Source: Nostoc sp. C052
Lineage (GTDB): Bacteria; Cyanobacteriota; Cyanobacteriia; Cyanobacteriales; Nostocaceae
Assembly: GCF_013393905.1 (NCBI RefSeq)
Contig: NZ_CP040272.1
Coordinates: 5,700,001-5,764,000 of the forward strand
DNA length: 64,000 nucleotides
Reading direction: 5' to 3'
Shown: positions 36,796-45,772 of the stretch, in pieces
How positions within the stretch are numbered: position 1 is the first letter of the stretch
Layout of the letters: every line of letters starts with the position of its first letter
Notes under the pieces: generated by a model
What the model was told of the DNA's origin: nothing
What the model saw: only the letters and a program-made list of their open reading frames with translations
Databases searched by the model: none
Position numbers and translations under genes: made by a program

Positions 36796-37251
36796 ATGAA
36801 TTTTCGTGAATTTTCACCAACGCAACCAGTGATTTTGGGGTTTGATCCAGGTCGAGATAAGTGTGGTTTAGCGGTGATGGGACTGGATCGGCAACTGTAT
36901 TATCATGAGGTGGCGCTAGCAAAAGAGGCGATCGCTACCATTGAGACACTACGTCAAAAATTTCCCATTTCCTTAATGGTCATGGGCGACCAAACTACAG
37001 CCAAGCAGTGGAGACAGCAATTGTATCAAGATTTGACAGAACCGCTGAGTATTATTTTAGTGGATGAGCGTTATACAACCCTAGAAGCACGCGATCGCTA
37101 TTGGCAAATGTTTCCGCCCACAGGGCTAATAAAGCTATTGCCAAAGGGTCTGAGACAGCCACCAAGACCCATAGATGATATTGTTGCCATTCTCTTAATT
37201 GAAAGATACTTAAATCGCCTCACTGAATCAGAAGTGAGGAGTTATGAGTGA
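36796..37251 (+). CDS. YqgF/RuvX-like RNase H-fold protein (pre-16S rRNA nuclease family)
   Basis: A 151-residue protein with the RNase H-like YqgF fold. Acidic residues sit in the expected places: GFDPGRDKCGLAVMG near residues 15-29, VDERYTTLEAR near 90-100 and DDIVAILLIERYL near 130-142. Family members mature the 5' end of 16S rRNA; this divergent cyanobacterial branch is untested as far as I know. It runs in the same direction as DUF3084. Confidence 0.82.
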   Translation: MNFREFSPTQPVILGFDPGRDKCGLAVMGLDRQLYYHEVALAKEAIATIETLRQKFPISLMVMGDQTTAKQWRQQLYQDLTEPLSIILVDERYTTLEARDRYWQMFPPTGLIKLLPKGLRQPPRPIDDIVAILLIERYLNRLTESEVRSYE

Positions 37252-37274
37252 GGAGTGAGGAGTTAATATCTTCA

Positions 37275-37366
37275 CAACTCCAAACTTTTAACTCCAAACT
37301 CCTAACTCAAAACTTGTAACTCCAAACTCCTAACTCAAAACTTTTAACTCCAAACTCCAAACTTTT
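37275..37366. repeat. AACTCCAAACTCCTAACTC tandem repeat
   Basis: Tandem AACTCC/AAACTCC/TAACTC units, including two near-identical copies of a unit that begins TAACTCCAAACTCCTAACTC. They fill the gap between the convergent YqgF-like and DUF3146 genes. Confidence 0.75.
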
Positions 37367-37628
37367 AAAGTTGCGCCCGAATAGTAAAAGCATAATCTCC
37401 TCCAGGCTCTAGCTGGTAATCTTGTTGCTCCAAGAATCGACCGAGGGGTTCTTTGATTAGGGCACGGCCTTGGGAAGGCTTGACAGCAAGTTCTCCTCGG
37501 CGAAAATGCCACTGGAAATGCCACTCAAACTCACCTGCACTCACTTCGCCTTCAAGAAAGCCGTGTTGCCAGGATTGGCGAGTAATTCTGACATGGGCAA
37601 TGGTTTCTGGCAGACGTTTTGCACTCAC
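37365..37628 (-). CDS. DUF3146 family protein
   Basis: A small soluble protein of 87 residues, recognised as the cyanobacterial DUF3146 family by the conserved ITRQSWQHGFLEGEVSAGEF and FRRGELAVKPSQGRALI segments. The start is a GTG at 37628 because no ATG is available in the frame. The stop codon touches the AACTCC-type repeat array. Function unknown. Confidence 0.8.
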   Translation of the reverse strand: MSAKRLPETIAHVRITRQSWQHGFLEGEVSAGEFEWHFQWHFRRGELAVKPSQGRALIKEPLGRFLEQQDYQLEPGGDYAFTIRAQL

Positions 37629-37936
37629 AATGCTTTAAGTCAACTGTGGAATAACAGCCGCTCATATAGGCTGGCTACTTATTTTATTTAACAAACATAG
37701 CTTAATTAGACAAACTGACAAAGTGGGTATTTGTAGTTGACTAAGTTGTGTTCATGAGCCAAACGACTTCAGTATCCTGAAGTTGCGGCTATAACCTGGG
37801 CGGATTTTATAACCTAAGTTGGGGTGTATCAGATTCCGGGTGGATATGTCAAGCGATCGCGCACGAAAAATTAGAGGTTTCTGAGTTTTTGATATCTCCT
37901 CTGAGGGTGCTGAGGCACTTAGGGCGGGTAATTTTT

Positions 37937-38698
37937 TTAGTTTTTCAGGAATGAGAGTATCCTAGAAACTGCATATCTGATACTTTTTTCATCAGTATAT
38001 TGTGGGTTAATTGGAATTTCCTCGCCAGATTTCAGCATAATTACAGCCCGATAAACTTTGGAGTATTTATATTGCTGTTCTTGGATATCAAAACGCAGAA
38101 TACTTTCTAGTGGATGTTCGATAATTTGGTTGCCACGCAAACTTTTCCGTTCGATAAAGACCTTATCGATACTCTTATAGAAGGTGCAGGTAGTTGCCGG
38201 TGATGTAGCAAAATAAGCAGCGATCGCCATCACAAATAATGTAAATAAACTTGAGAAAAATAGATAATTTCGCTGATTCTGCTGCACTAATAGGGAAACT
38301 TGTCTAGAGTTGATAAAATTATTGATTTTTAAAACAACTTCCTCATCTTCTTGATAGCTAATATGCGATAGCAGGGCAAAGTCTCCAAATGGAGTCACAA
38401 TCATAACTTGATAGCTTTTGCTCCCTTTACTACCAGTCTTTGTCAAGATGTATGCTTCCTGAAGATCAAATATTTTGAGTTTATCCATACTTCCCAGCAA
38501 ATTAAACCGCTTCAATTCACAATTAATTTGGTTTGAAGAAGGTCGAATGCAACTGAGACTAAGTGAAGCAGAATCAAAAACTAAGCAGTAAATGAAAAAA
38601 ATGAAAAAGATAATAAAAATAGACCATCCACTAAACCAATAGCTAAATGGTCGATGCTTTAGCTGCAATTTAGTATGGGTTTGTGCGACAATTTTCAT
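37937..38698 (-). CDS. Membrane protein of unknown function with PH-like C-terminal part
   Basis: A 253-residue protein with a hydrophobic helix near residues 22-45 (IFIIFFIFFIYCLVF) and a second near 145-168. The part between them is a soluble beta-rich segment, and the tail (IEHPLESILRFDIQEQQYKYSKVYRAVIML, ending in an RYAVSRILSFL helix) resembles membrane PH-like (YdbT/DUF304-type) domains. It starts with the ATG at 38698, divergent from the aldo/keto reductase gene. I do not recognise a named family. Confidence 0.65.
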   Translation of the reverse strand: MKIVAQTHTKLQLKHRPFSYWFSGWSIFIIFFIFFIYCLVFDSASLSLSCIRPSSNQINCELKRFNLLGSMDKLKIFDLQEAYILTKTGSKGSKSYQVMIVTPFGDFALLSHISYQEDEEVVLKINNFINSRQVSLLVQQNQRNYLFFSSLFTLFVMAIAAYFATSPATTCTFYKSIDKVFIERKSLRGNQIIEHPLESILRFDIQEQQYKYSKVYRAVIMLKSGEEIPINPQYTDEKSIRYAVSRILSFLKN

Positions 38699-38844
38699 CG
38701 ATATCTGTGTATAGAATACTTAACCCCTGAGTAGAGTATTCCCCTTGTTGCCCATTTACCGATCACCAAGTATAAGTACTAGGGAGGATTTATTATGAAT
38801 GCCTAACTAATAGATAATTGGGACAGAAAGCTATAGCTAAAAGT

Positions 38845-39711
38845 ATGGAAACCAAACAGCTAGGAAAAACTGGTATCTTTGTAAGTGCGATCGGTTTGGG
38901 CGGTATGCCCATGTCAATTGCTAATCGCCCTCCCGAATCGCAGTCAATCGAAGTTATTCATCGTGCCCTAGATTTGGGTATTACATTTATTGACACTGCC
39001 GACGCATACTGCAAAGATGAATCAGAGAAGCATCACAATGAGCAATTAATTCACAAGGCACTTAGTAGTTATAAAGGTGATATTAGTCAAGTACTTGTGG
39101 CAACGAAGGGCGGTTTGATGCGTCCCGATGGCAACTGGACAAGTAACGGCAACCCAGAACATTTACGCCAAACAATTCGCGTTAGTTTTGAGGCTTTGGG
39201 TGGTGCTAAACCCATTGATGTTTGGCAATACCATTCGCCCGATCCTAAATACACCATTGAAGAATCCCTAGCACCAGTTAAAGAAGCAGTGGAAGCGGGT
39301 TTGATTCGGTTTGTGGGAGTTTCTAACTTTTCCGTTGAACAAATTAAGCGGGCGCGGGATGTGGTGGATATTGTCTCAGTGCAGAATCAATACAGCCCTT
39401 GGCAACGACAGCCAGAAAATGACGGCGTGTTGAAGTATTGCGAACAGCAAGGATTAACCTTTTTACCTTGGAGTCCCTTTGGTGGTAGGCGTCGCCATCA
39501 GGATTTGCAAGATATTTCTGCGATCGCTCAGTTAGCGAAAGAAAAAGGCGTGTCGGTGTATAATATCGTCTTAGCTTGGTTACGTTCCAAGTCACCCGCT
39601 ATTTTGCCGATTCCTGGTGCTAGCAAGGTTTCCAGCATTGAAGACTCGGCACAAGCTCTCAATGTAAAACTATCTGATGAAGAAGTGCAAAAAATTGATC
39701 GGGCAACTTAA
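38845..39711 (+). CDS. Aldo/keto reductase
   Basis: A 288-residue NADPH-dependent reductase. It has METKQLGKTGIFVSAIGLGG at the start, the active-site Asp/Tyr pair in FIDTADAYCKDES, VATKGG, the barrel segment VWQYHSPDP, and the NADP-binding end IPIPGASKVSSIED. I use the ATG at 38845; the frame opens nine codons upstream at a TTG with no support. It is not a close copy of the one at 4489-5670. Substrate unknown. Confidence 0.92.
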   Translation: METKQLGKTGIFVSAIGLGGMPMSIANRPPESQSIEVIHRALDLGITFIDTADAYCKDESEKHHNEQLIHKALSSYKGDISQVLVATKGGLMRPDGNWTSNGNPEHLRQTIRVSFEALGGAKPIDVWQYHSPDPKYTIEESLAPVKEAVEAGLIRFVGVSNFSVEQIKRARDVVDIVSVQNQYSPWQRQPENDGVLKYCEQQGLTFLPWSPFGGRRRHQDLQDISAIAQLAKEKGVSVYNIVLAWLRSKSPAILPIPGASKVSSIEDSAQALNVKLSDEEVQKIDRAT

Positions 39712-39819
39712 TAATTCCACTAGTTAAGGTAGATGTGGTAGCAGTTGCCCAAGATTTTCGTGGCTTGTTTAGCTGCATAAACTCTTTGATTACCTGCACT
39801 CAGCGGATAAAAAAAAGGC

Positions 39820-40404
39820 ATGATCTTAGAAACACACCGCTTGCTAATGCGTGACTTTATAGAGACAGATTGGCATGCGGTTTTTGCCTATCAATCAGAT
39901 CCTTTGTACTTGCGTTACAACTATTGGACACACCGCACACAAAAGGATGTTTGCGAGTTTATCCAGATGTTTATTGATCAACAAAAAGAGCAACCACGGA
40001 CAAAGTTTCAGTTAGCTATTATCCTCAAAGAAAAAAATCAGCTTATTGGCAATTGTGGTATCCGTGTAAATGACCCAGAAATGCGGGAAGCAAATATCGG
40101 CTATGAACTAAACACTCAATATTGGGGACAAGGTTATGCAACAGAAGCAGCACACGCCATTTTAAAGTTCGGCTTTGAAGAACTGGGAATGCATCGGATC
40201 TGGTCTTGGTGTGTTGCAGAGAATCTTGCTTCTATAAAAGTATTAGAAAAAATTGGTATGCGTCGTGAAGGTCATCTGCGGGAAAAAGAGTTAATCAAAG
40301 GTAGATGGTACGACAACTTTCTTTACGCTATCCTTGACCACGAATGGAAAGCAGACTGTCTGCCACTTGTCTTGGCTGTCTCTGACCACCATAATTTTTC
40401 GTAG
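39820..40404 (+). CDS. GNAT family N-acetyltransferase (RimJ/RimL-like)
   Basis: A 194-residue acetyltransferase of the RimJ/RimL type (Acetyltransf_3). The features are MILETHRLLMRDFIETDW at the start, GNCGIRVND, the acetyl-CoA site YWGQGYATEAAHAILKFGF, and VLEKIGMRREGHLREKELIKG. Relatives acetylate protein N-termini, polyamines or small amines. It stands alone, 108 bp after the aldo/keto reductase. An ATG at 39820 follows a short AAAGGC site. Confidence 0.88.
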   Translation: MILETHRLLMRDFIETDWHAVFAYQSDPLYLRYNYWTHRTQKDVCEFIQMFIDQQKEQPRTKFQLAIILKEKNQLIGNCGIRVNDPEMREANIGYELNTQYWGQGYATEAAHAILKFGFEELGMHRIWSWCVAENLASIKVLEKIGMRREGHLREKELIKGRWYDNFLYAILDHEWKADCLPLVLAVSDHHNFS

Positions 40405-40641
40405 CATTAGCAGATTTAGTTTCAAAACCTTGTAACATCAACCTGACTCCTGACTATTTTTTGACAACAGCATTGGTTATTCTTGGGCATCCCTCACCCC
40501 ACTTTTAGAGAAACGTTACTCACACGGGAGAAAATACTCTTAATTGGGGAAAACTAATAAATGTGAAGGGTGCTAAAGTACCCACGTCATTTTTCCTCCT
40601 TGGTTGAAAGCCAGAGGGTTGCTAAACTTCCGTGAGGTTTT

Positions 40642-41265
40642 ATGAAAGAGATCAAAAGTAAAATTACGAATAAATTAGAGCGATTGTTAGAACAATGGTT
40701 AGTACCTCGTCTAGTACGGTGGGGAGAATACTTAGAAACCAAAATCAGGCGCTATAAGCATCAAGAACTGAAGAGTCAATTAAAATTTTGTGGCTCTGGT
40801 TTGCGATTTAAGCGAGATATTAAAATTGAGCATCCGCAAAATGTATCTCTGGGAAATAAAGTCTATATCGGCCCAGATGTCTTATTAGATGGTCGTGGTG
40901 GAATCACAATTGGCGACAATACCACAATTGGATTTAACGTGATTATACTTTCTGCAAATCATGACTATCAAAGTAATGATTTGCCTTATGAACATAATGT
41001 CTATATTCATAAACCTGTTGTCATCGGTCGCAATGTTTGGATTGGCGGAAATGTCCTAATTGTTCCAGGAGTTTCCATTGGAGATGGTGCAATTGTGGCG
41101 GCTGGTACAGTTGTAAGTGCAAATATTGAACCTTTAGCAATTGTTGGTAATCAACGGATGAGAATAATTAAATACCGCGACAAAGAACATTATGAACAAC
41201 TCGCTAACAAGCAAGAGATTCAATCTGGATTATTAGTTAATTCTGAGATTGAACAGCATATTTGA
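40642..41265 (+). CDS. Left-handed beta-helix (hexapeptide) acyltransferase
   Basis: A 207-residue O-acetyltransferase of the LbH/WcaF-maa type. Hexapeptide repeats run from about residue 65 to 180 (GNKVYIGPDVLLDGRGGITI, VVIGRNVWIGGNVLIVPGVS, IGDGAIVAAGTVVS), with the catalytic-type His in SANHDYQ. The N-terminal 60 residues form a charged helical lead. It probably acetylates a sugar or polysaccharide. It is 11 kb from the polysaccharide locus, so a link is only inference. A short GTGAGG site precedes the ATG. Confidence 0.85.
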   Translation: MKEIKSKITNKLERLLEQWLVPRLVRWGEYLETKIRRYKHQELKSQLKFCGSGLRFKRDIKIEHPQNVSLGNKVYIGPDVLLDGRGGITIGDNTTIGFNVIILSANHDYQSNDLPYEHNVYIHKPVVIGRNVWIGGNVLIVPGVSIGDGAIVAAGTVVSANIEPLAIVGNQRMRIIKYRDKEHYEQLANKQEIQSGLLVNSEIEQHI

Positions 41266-41409
41266 TTAGATAAACTTCATAGACTTTTCCTAACCCTATC
41301 CCTACGGTGTAAACACAAGTCTGAAATAGCTGATTAACCAAGGTTTTACCCCACCTTAACCCTCCCATTGGAAAGGCTATGGTGTACACACAAGTGGTAT
41401 TTGCAAGGG

Positions 41410-41434
41410 TTTCAGGGGTTATAAACCCCTGAAA
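41410..41434. repeat. Perfect 11-bp hairpin between convergent genes
   Basis: TTTCAGGGGTT (41410-41420), a 3-nt loop, then AACCCCTGAAA (41424-41434). It may act as a terminator for the acyltransferase and P450 genes, which converge here, but no long T-tract follows on either strand. Upstream, GGTGTAAACACAAGT and GGTGTACACACAAGT form a near-identical direct pair 78 bp apart. Confidence 0.6.
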
Positions 41435-41527
41435 TTGTCATTACAAGCAAAGCAAAGTAATCGCATAATCCCAGCTTTGGCGCGGTGGGGTTCTTGGGGT
41501 TTAATAAGTAATCAAGCGAACTTGATA

Positions 41528-42961
41528 TTACACCAACACTGGCGTATTCGCACGCTTAACTTGAGGTGTTGCAATCATCCGCATTCCGGCGGGTGCAGCT
41601 AAAGTTAACCCACGGCGCACAGGACGTACAGGACGTTTATTTACTAGCGATACTTGAAATTCTGACAAAATAGTTGCCAAGACGATTTTCATTTCATACT
41701 GGGCAAATGCCATCCCAATACAGCGACGATTACCGCCACCAAAGGGTAAATATTCATAAGGTGAATATTGTCTTTCTAAAAAGCGTTCTGGTTTAAACTG
41801 CTTGGATTGTGGATAAACTTCTTCCCGATGGTGGGCTAAATAAATACTGGGAATTATTGCCGTTCCCTCTCGCAGTTCGTAGCCCATAATTGTAATTGGG
41901 TTCTTTACAACCCGCACGAAAGCAGTCATGGCAATTGGGTAAATTCGCAATGTTTCTTGGCAAACTGCTGTCAAATAGGGCAATTTAGCTACACTACTCA
42001 AATCGGTGTTAACTCCAATGGTGTTGAGTTCTTCTAGCAACTTTTCACGCACCTCTGGTAAACTATCAATCCAGTAAAAAGCCCATGTCAATGCGGAAGC
42101 GGTAGTTTCATGTCCCGCAACTAGCAGCGTCATTAACTCGTCGTGTAATTCTTCATCTGACATCCCTTGACCATCGTCGTAACGAGCCGCCATCATCAAA
42201 CTTAGGATATCTTGCCGATTTTGTTCAGATTCCGCCCGACGTTCTCGAAGCAAAGCATAAATCATTTGATCGATTTTTTGCCGTTGTTGCAGAACCCAAC
42301 CCCACGGACTCCACGCACCAAAATCTTTTTGCATGAACCGGAAGAAGAAGGCGCTAGACATTACAGGCGAACTAATGAAGTCTAGTAAGTCACTTAGCGA
42401 TCGCCTCAGTTCTTCAAACAGCTGTCCTTCATTCAAACCAAATACAACCCGCAGAATAACACGCAAGGTGATTTCTTGCATCGACTCACGGATGTTAAAA
42501 GGTTTACCAATTTGCCATTCATTACTTACCTGTCGGGTAATTTCCCGAATTTCCTCGCCGTAAGCTCGCATCCTTTCGCCATGAAAAGGTGGAGCTAATA
42601 ATTGCCGTTGGCGCTGGTGGCGATCGCCATCTGATAACATGAAGGAGCGATCGCCAAGCAAAAATCTTAGCCCTATATTCCCCCTTCCCACCTCAAAATG
42701 GCTGGAATCAGCAGTAAAAATCTGCTCTAGTGCTTGGGGTTGACTAAAATACACCAGATGATTATCTGAGTGAACACTCCTGATTGTGAAAGTGTCACCA
42801 TAAATTTTGGCAAAATCATCCACATATTTGACTGGTTGGCTAACAAACTTGATCATCCTTAGCCAGCGCGGCATTTGAGGCCCATCAGGCAGATTGTAAG
42901 TAGTTGTCATCGGACTTTGTGGAGTTAATGGCTTCTGAATTTTATTGTTACGAGTTTTCAT
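41528..42961 (-). CDS. Cytochrome P450 (CYP110-like)
   Basis: A soluble haem mono-oxygenase of 477 residues. The I-helix motif AGHETTASALTW, the ExxR motif in ETLRIYP, the PERF-type segment FKPERFLER and the haem-binding FGGGNRRCIG with its Cys ligand are all present. General likeness to the CYP110 group of Nostoc-type cyanobacteria suggests a fatty acid or terpenoid substrate, but that is inference. The ATG at 42961 is used; an internal ATG at codon 18 is closer to the conserved part. No redox partner gene adjoins it. Confidence 0.9.
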   Translation of the reverse strand: MKTRNNKIQKPLTPQSPMTTTYNLPDGPQMPRWLRMIKFVSQPVKYVDDFAKIYGDTFTIRSVHSDNHLVYFSQPQALEQIFTADSSHFEVGRGNIGLRFLLGDRSFMLSDGDRHQRQRQLLAPPFHGERMRAYGEEIREITRQVSNEWQIGKPFNIRESMQEITLRVILRVVFGLNEGQLFEELRRSLSDLLDFISSPVMSSAFFFRFMQKDFGAWSPWGWVLQQRQKIDQMIYALLRERRAESEQNRQDILSLMMAARYDDGQGMSDEELHDELMTLLVAGHETTASALTWAFYWIDSLPEVREKLLEELNTIGVNTDLSSVAKLPYLTAVCQETLRIYPIAMTAFVRVVKNPITIMGYELREGTAIIPSIYLAHHREEVYPQSKQFKPERFLERQYSPYEYLPFGGGNRRCIGMAFAQYEMKIVLATILSEFQVSLVNKRPVRPVRRGLTLAAPAGMRMIATPQVKRANTPVLV

Positions 42962-43004
42962 GTTACTTATAGGTTACAGAAAGCTGTATATTCATCATTG
43001 GGGA

Positions 43005-43135
43005 CTAGGGACTGGAGACTGGGAACTGAAAAAGAAGACAAAGAGGATAATAATAACTCTTGTACAGAAGCGATTAATCGCGTCTCTACTCCTAACTCAG
43101 CACTCCTAACTCAGCACTCAGCACTAAGAGAGGCA
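43005..43135. repeat. Mixed short tandem repeats upstream of the ParA-like gene
   Basis: GGGACTAGGGACTGGAGACTGGGAACT (plus phase) followed by ACTCCTAACTCAGCACTCCTAACTCAGCACTCAGCACT. Both motif families recur at gene borders across the window; the second also lies inside mfd. Confidence 0.7.
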
Positions 43136-43151
43136 GCATCGGAAGCAAGCA

Positions 43152-43787
43152 GTGCCAAAAATCATCGCTATTCTTAACGGTAAAGGAGGAGTCGGTAAAA
43201 CGACTACCGCAGTCAATCTGGCTGCAAACTTTGCGAAGAAAAAAAAGGTGCTGTTGATTGACGCAGATATTCAAGGTTCTGCTAGTTGGTGGTTTGGACG
43301 CAGTCAACAGGGAATGGGATTTGATTTATCTCAAGAAACCGATCCCACACTTTTAAGTGATTTAGGAAAGATAACAGGTTACGATTTAGTAGTGGTGGAT
43401 ACACCTCCCGCCCTACGCTCTGAAGCATTAGTGGCGGTAGTTGCGATCGCAAATTATCTGGTTTTGCCTACACCCCCAGCCGCAATGGATTTAGCAATCC
43501 TCGTGGAAACAGTCAAGGAAGCCGTCATTCCCGTGGGAACCCCCCATCGGGTATTGCTCACCAAAGTCGATACGCGCAGTCTGGGGGAAGCGCAAGAAGC
43601 AAAAAACACTCTCACTCGCTTAGGTATTCCTACTTGTAATACCTTCATCCGTGCTTATAAAGCTCATGAACGAGCAGCACTAGAAGGTGTAGCGATTACT
43701 CAATGGCGAGGAGGAAATGCACGGGAGGCGGAATTAGACTACCGCCGTGCAGCTGATGAATTACAGCGTGATTGGAGAAAAGAATAA
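43152..43787 (+). CDS. mcdA: ParA-type ATPase, probable carboxysome-positioning McdA
   Basis: A 211-residue ParA/MinD-type ATPase with the deviant Walker A NGKGGVGKTTTA at residues about 9-20 (signature Lys present), Walker A' LLIDADIQGSASWW and Walker B LVVVDTPP. It starts at a GTG (43152). The next gene begins inside its stop codon (TAATG), so the two are coupled. ParA proteins with a coiled-coil, Trp-tailed partner are the carboxysome-distributing McdAB system of beta-cyanobacteria; keeping the signature Lys suits the type 2 branch. ParA family certain, McdA inferred. No parS/ParB or plasmid gene is near. Confidence 0.75.
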   Translation: MPKIIAILNGKGGVGKTTTAVNLAANFAKKKKVLLIDADIQGSASWWFGRSQQGMGFDLSQETDPTLLSDLGKITGYDLVVVDTPPALRSEALVAVVAIANYLVLPTPPAAMDLAILVETVKEAVIPVGTPHRVLLTKVDTRSLGEAQEAKNTLTRLGIPTCNTFIRAYKAHERAALEGVAITQWRGGNAREAELDYRRAADELQRDWRKE

Positions 43788-44413
43788 TGGCTAGGAAACA
43801 AAGTCTCTCTGACTTACTACAAGAAGAGGCACAAAAATTTACACCCCCAGAAGGTGAATCTGCGATCGAAGTTACAGCAGAAAAAATTGTCGAAGAACAA
43901 GCTTCAGATGAAGAAGAATCCTTAGGACAACCACTTGAGCCAACTTCTACTAAGCGCACAAGTCCTACTAAGGCTGATTTAGAAGCCACTGTCAAAGAAT
44001 TGACAAGTAATCTAGAAACAAGCCACAAAAAAGAAGCATCTCTTGGACAAGAAATTACTGATTTGCAATCAAAATTATCTAAACAAAAAACCTTTGCATC
44101 AGAGCAAACATCGTTACTAGAACAGCTAACAAAAGAACTTGAAGAAACCAAAAAAACAGCACTGCAACTTGCAGAAGCAAACTCCCAGCTTATAGAAGAA
44201 ATTAAGACTTTAAAACAAGTAGCAGAAGAAAAATCTCAACTTGCTGTCGCTGTCAAAGAGACTAGTGCGATCAAACCAGTAAAAAAAGACCACTACAATC
44301 CACTTAACTACAAGAAATCACATCGGTCATCGGAAACACTAGCTCAAAATCAACCACAAAATCAACCAAATGAGTATCCTGATAGTTCTAATGAGATGTG
44401 GTTACTTGATTAG
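43787..44413 (+). CDS. mcdB: Coiled-coil partner of the ParA-type ATPase, probable McdB
   Basis: A 208-residue acidic protein. An N-terminal charged segment (MARKQSLSDLLQEEAQKFTP) precedes a disordered acidic stretch, a central coiled coil (about 65-160) and a Gln/Asn-rich region (about 180-200). It ends in an acidic tail with a single Trp (NEMWLLD). Coiled coil plus C-terminal Trp is the McdB pattern; McdB binds carboxysomes and stimulates McdA. The ATG at 43787 overlaps the ATPase stop codon by one base and is chosen over the TTG at 43772. If the call is wrong it is a generic ParA partner. Confidence 0.7.
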   Translation: MARKQSLSDLLQEEAQKFTPPEGESAIEVTAEKIVEEQASDEEESLGQPLEPTSTKRTSPTKADLEATVKELTSNLETSHKKEASLGQEITDLQSKLSKQKTFASEQTSLLEQLTKELEETKKTALQLAEANSQLIEEIKTLKQVAEEKSQLAVAVKETSAIKPVKKDHYNPLNYKKSHRSSETLAQNQPQNQPNEYPDSSNEMWLLD

Positions 44414-44424
44414 AGCAAATATAC

Positions 44425-44475
44425 CTGGCGATTAGAAATCGCAGCGATGCAAACTTAAGTCCGCTCAGGCGGACT
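44425..44475. repeat. Dispersed palindromic repeat upstream of pdhB
   Basis: Contains GCGATT-AGA-AATCGC, then AGTCCGC-TCAG-GCGGACT (44458-44475), two short perfect hairpins in a row. This combination resembles an intergenic repeat common in Nostoc-type genomes. Confidence 0.6.
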
Positions 44476-44629
44476 CAGCACAAACAGGAATTCACCTGAT
44501 GGCAATTACTCGCTGTACCTTGGGGCAGTTCGTCTAAATAACTTAAACTCTAACTAGTGCGATCGCTCACTGTATTTACGACAGCGGCACGATAAAATTC
44601 TAAAACCATAATCGTACTAAAAGGTCTAA

Positions 44630-45613
44630 ATGGCAGAAACACTATTCTTCAACGCCTTACGGGAAGCCATTGACGAAGAAATGGCACGTGACTCCAGCGT
44701 ATTCGTTCTCGGTGAAGATGTTGGACACTACGGCGGTTCCTATAAAGTTACCAAAGACCTGTACCAAAAATATGGCGAACTCCGCGTTCTAGACACCCCC
44801 ATCGCTGAAAATAGCTTTACAGGCATGGCCGTCGGAGCAGCAATGACTGGCTTGCGTCCGATTATTGAAGGCATGAATATGGGGTTTTTACTGCTCGCCT
44901 TCAACCAAATAGCCAACAACGCCGGAATGCTACGCTATACCTCTGGTGGTAACTTTAAAATTCCGATGGTAATTCGCGGCCCTGGCGGTGTTGGAAGACA
45001 GCTAGGCGCAGAACATTCCCAACGATTAGAAACTTACTTTCAAGCTGTGCCAGGGTTGAAAATTGTTGCCTGCTCCACACCAAGAAACGCTAAAGGACTA
45101 CTGAAATCCGCTATCCGCAATGATAATCCGGTGTTGTTCTTTGAACACGTTCTGCTTTACAACTTAAAAGAAGATTTACCAGAAGAAGAATACTTACTAC
45201 CTCTGGATAAAGCAGAAATTGTCCGTCCAGGAAAAGATGTGACAATTATTACTTACTCGCGGATGCGCCATCATGTGGTGCAAGCAGTAAAAACTCTTGA
45301 AAAACAAGGATACGATCCAGAAGTTATCGATTTAATATCTCTCAAACCATTAGATTTTGATACCATTGGTGCATCAATACGTAAAACTCATAAAGTCATT
45401 GTTGTAGAAGAATCCATGCGAACTGCGGGTATTGGAGCAGAAGTCATCGCTTCCATAAACGATCGCTTATTCGATGAATTAGATGCGCCAGTACTGCGGC
45501 TTTCTTCCCAAGATATTCCCACACCCTATAACGGCAATCTGGAGCGACTGACAATTGTCCAACCAGAGCAAATAGTAGAAGCCGTGGAAAAAATGGTAGC
45601 GTTGCGAGTTTAG
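44630..45613 (+). CDS. pdhB: Pyruvate dehydrogenase E1 component, beta subunit
   Basis: Forms the E1 heterotetramer that decarboxylates pyruvate with thiamine diphosphate, feeding acetyl-CoA to fatty-acid synthesis. The 327-residue protein has ALREAIDEEMARDSSVFVLGEDVG, the TPP-contacting VLDTPIAENSFTGMAVGAA, IRGPGGVGRQLGAEHSQ, and the transketolase C-terminal domain (VIDLISLKPLDFDTI, VVEESMRTAGIGAE). The ATG at 44630 is standard for the family. The alpha subunit is not adjacent, as usual in cyanobacteria. Confidence 0.95.
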   Translation: MAETLFFNALREAIDEEMARDSSVFVLGEDVGHYGGSYKVTKDLYQKYGELRVLDTPIAENSFTGMAVGAAMTGLRPIIEGMNMGFLLLAFNQIANNAGMLRYTSGGNFKIPMVIRGPGGVGRQLGAEHSQRLETYFQAVPGLKIVACSTPRNAKGLLKSAIRNDNPVLFFEHVLLYNLKEDLPEEEYLLPLDKAEIVRPGKDVTIITYSRMRHHVVQAVKTLEKQGYDPEVIDLISLKPLDFDTIGASIRKTHKVIVVEESMRTAGIGAEVIASINDRLFDELDAPVLRLSSQDIPTPYNGNLERLTIVQPEQIVEAVEKMVALRV

Positions 45614-45639
45614 GGATTGGGGACAAGGAGGAATTATTG

Positions 45640-45718
45640 AACAACCCTCTTCCTTGTCTACCTTGTCTCTTCTCCATACCCAATACCCAATCCCCGATCC
45701 CCAGTACCCAATACTTGC
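45640..45718. repeat. CCCAATACCCAATCCCC tandem repeats
   Basis: Short pyrimidine-rich repeats of the CCCAATA/CCCAATC type between pdhB and secD. Confidence 0.6.
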
Positions 45719-45772
45719 TCATAACTCCTCAAAAGAGCGCTATTATAGCGTTTGTCAGTTGCGAGTTATGGT

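Noticed and set aside
37275..37366. CRISPR array at the AACTCC repeats
   Set aside because: Repeats are 6-8 bp, direct and without regular spacers, and no cas gene is in the window. The same holds for the other tandem repeats.
43152..44413. Plasmid partition (ParA/ParB) or toxin-antitoxin reading of the ATPase pair
   Set aside because: The partner has no HTH or ParB motif, no parS-like sites or replication gene are present, and both neighbours are chromosomal core genes.
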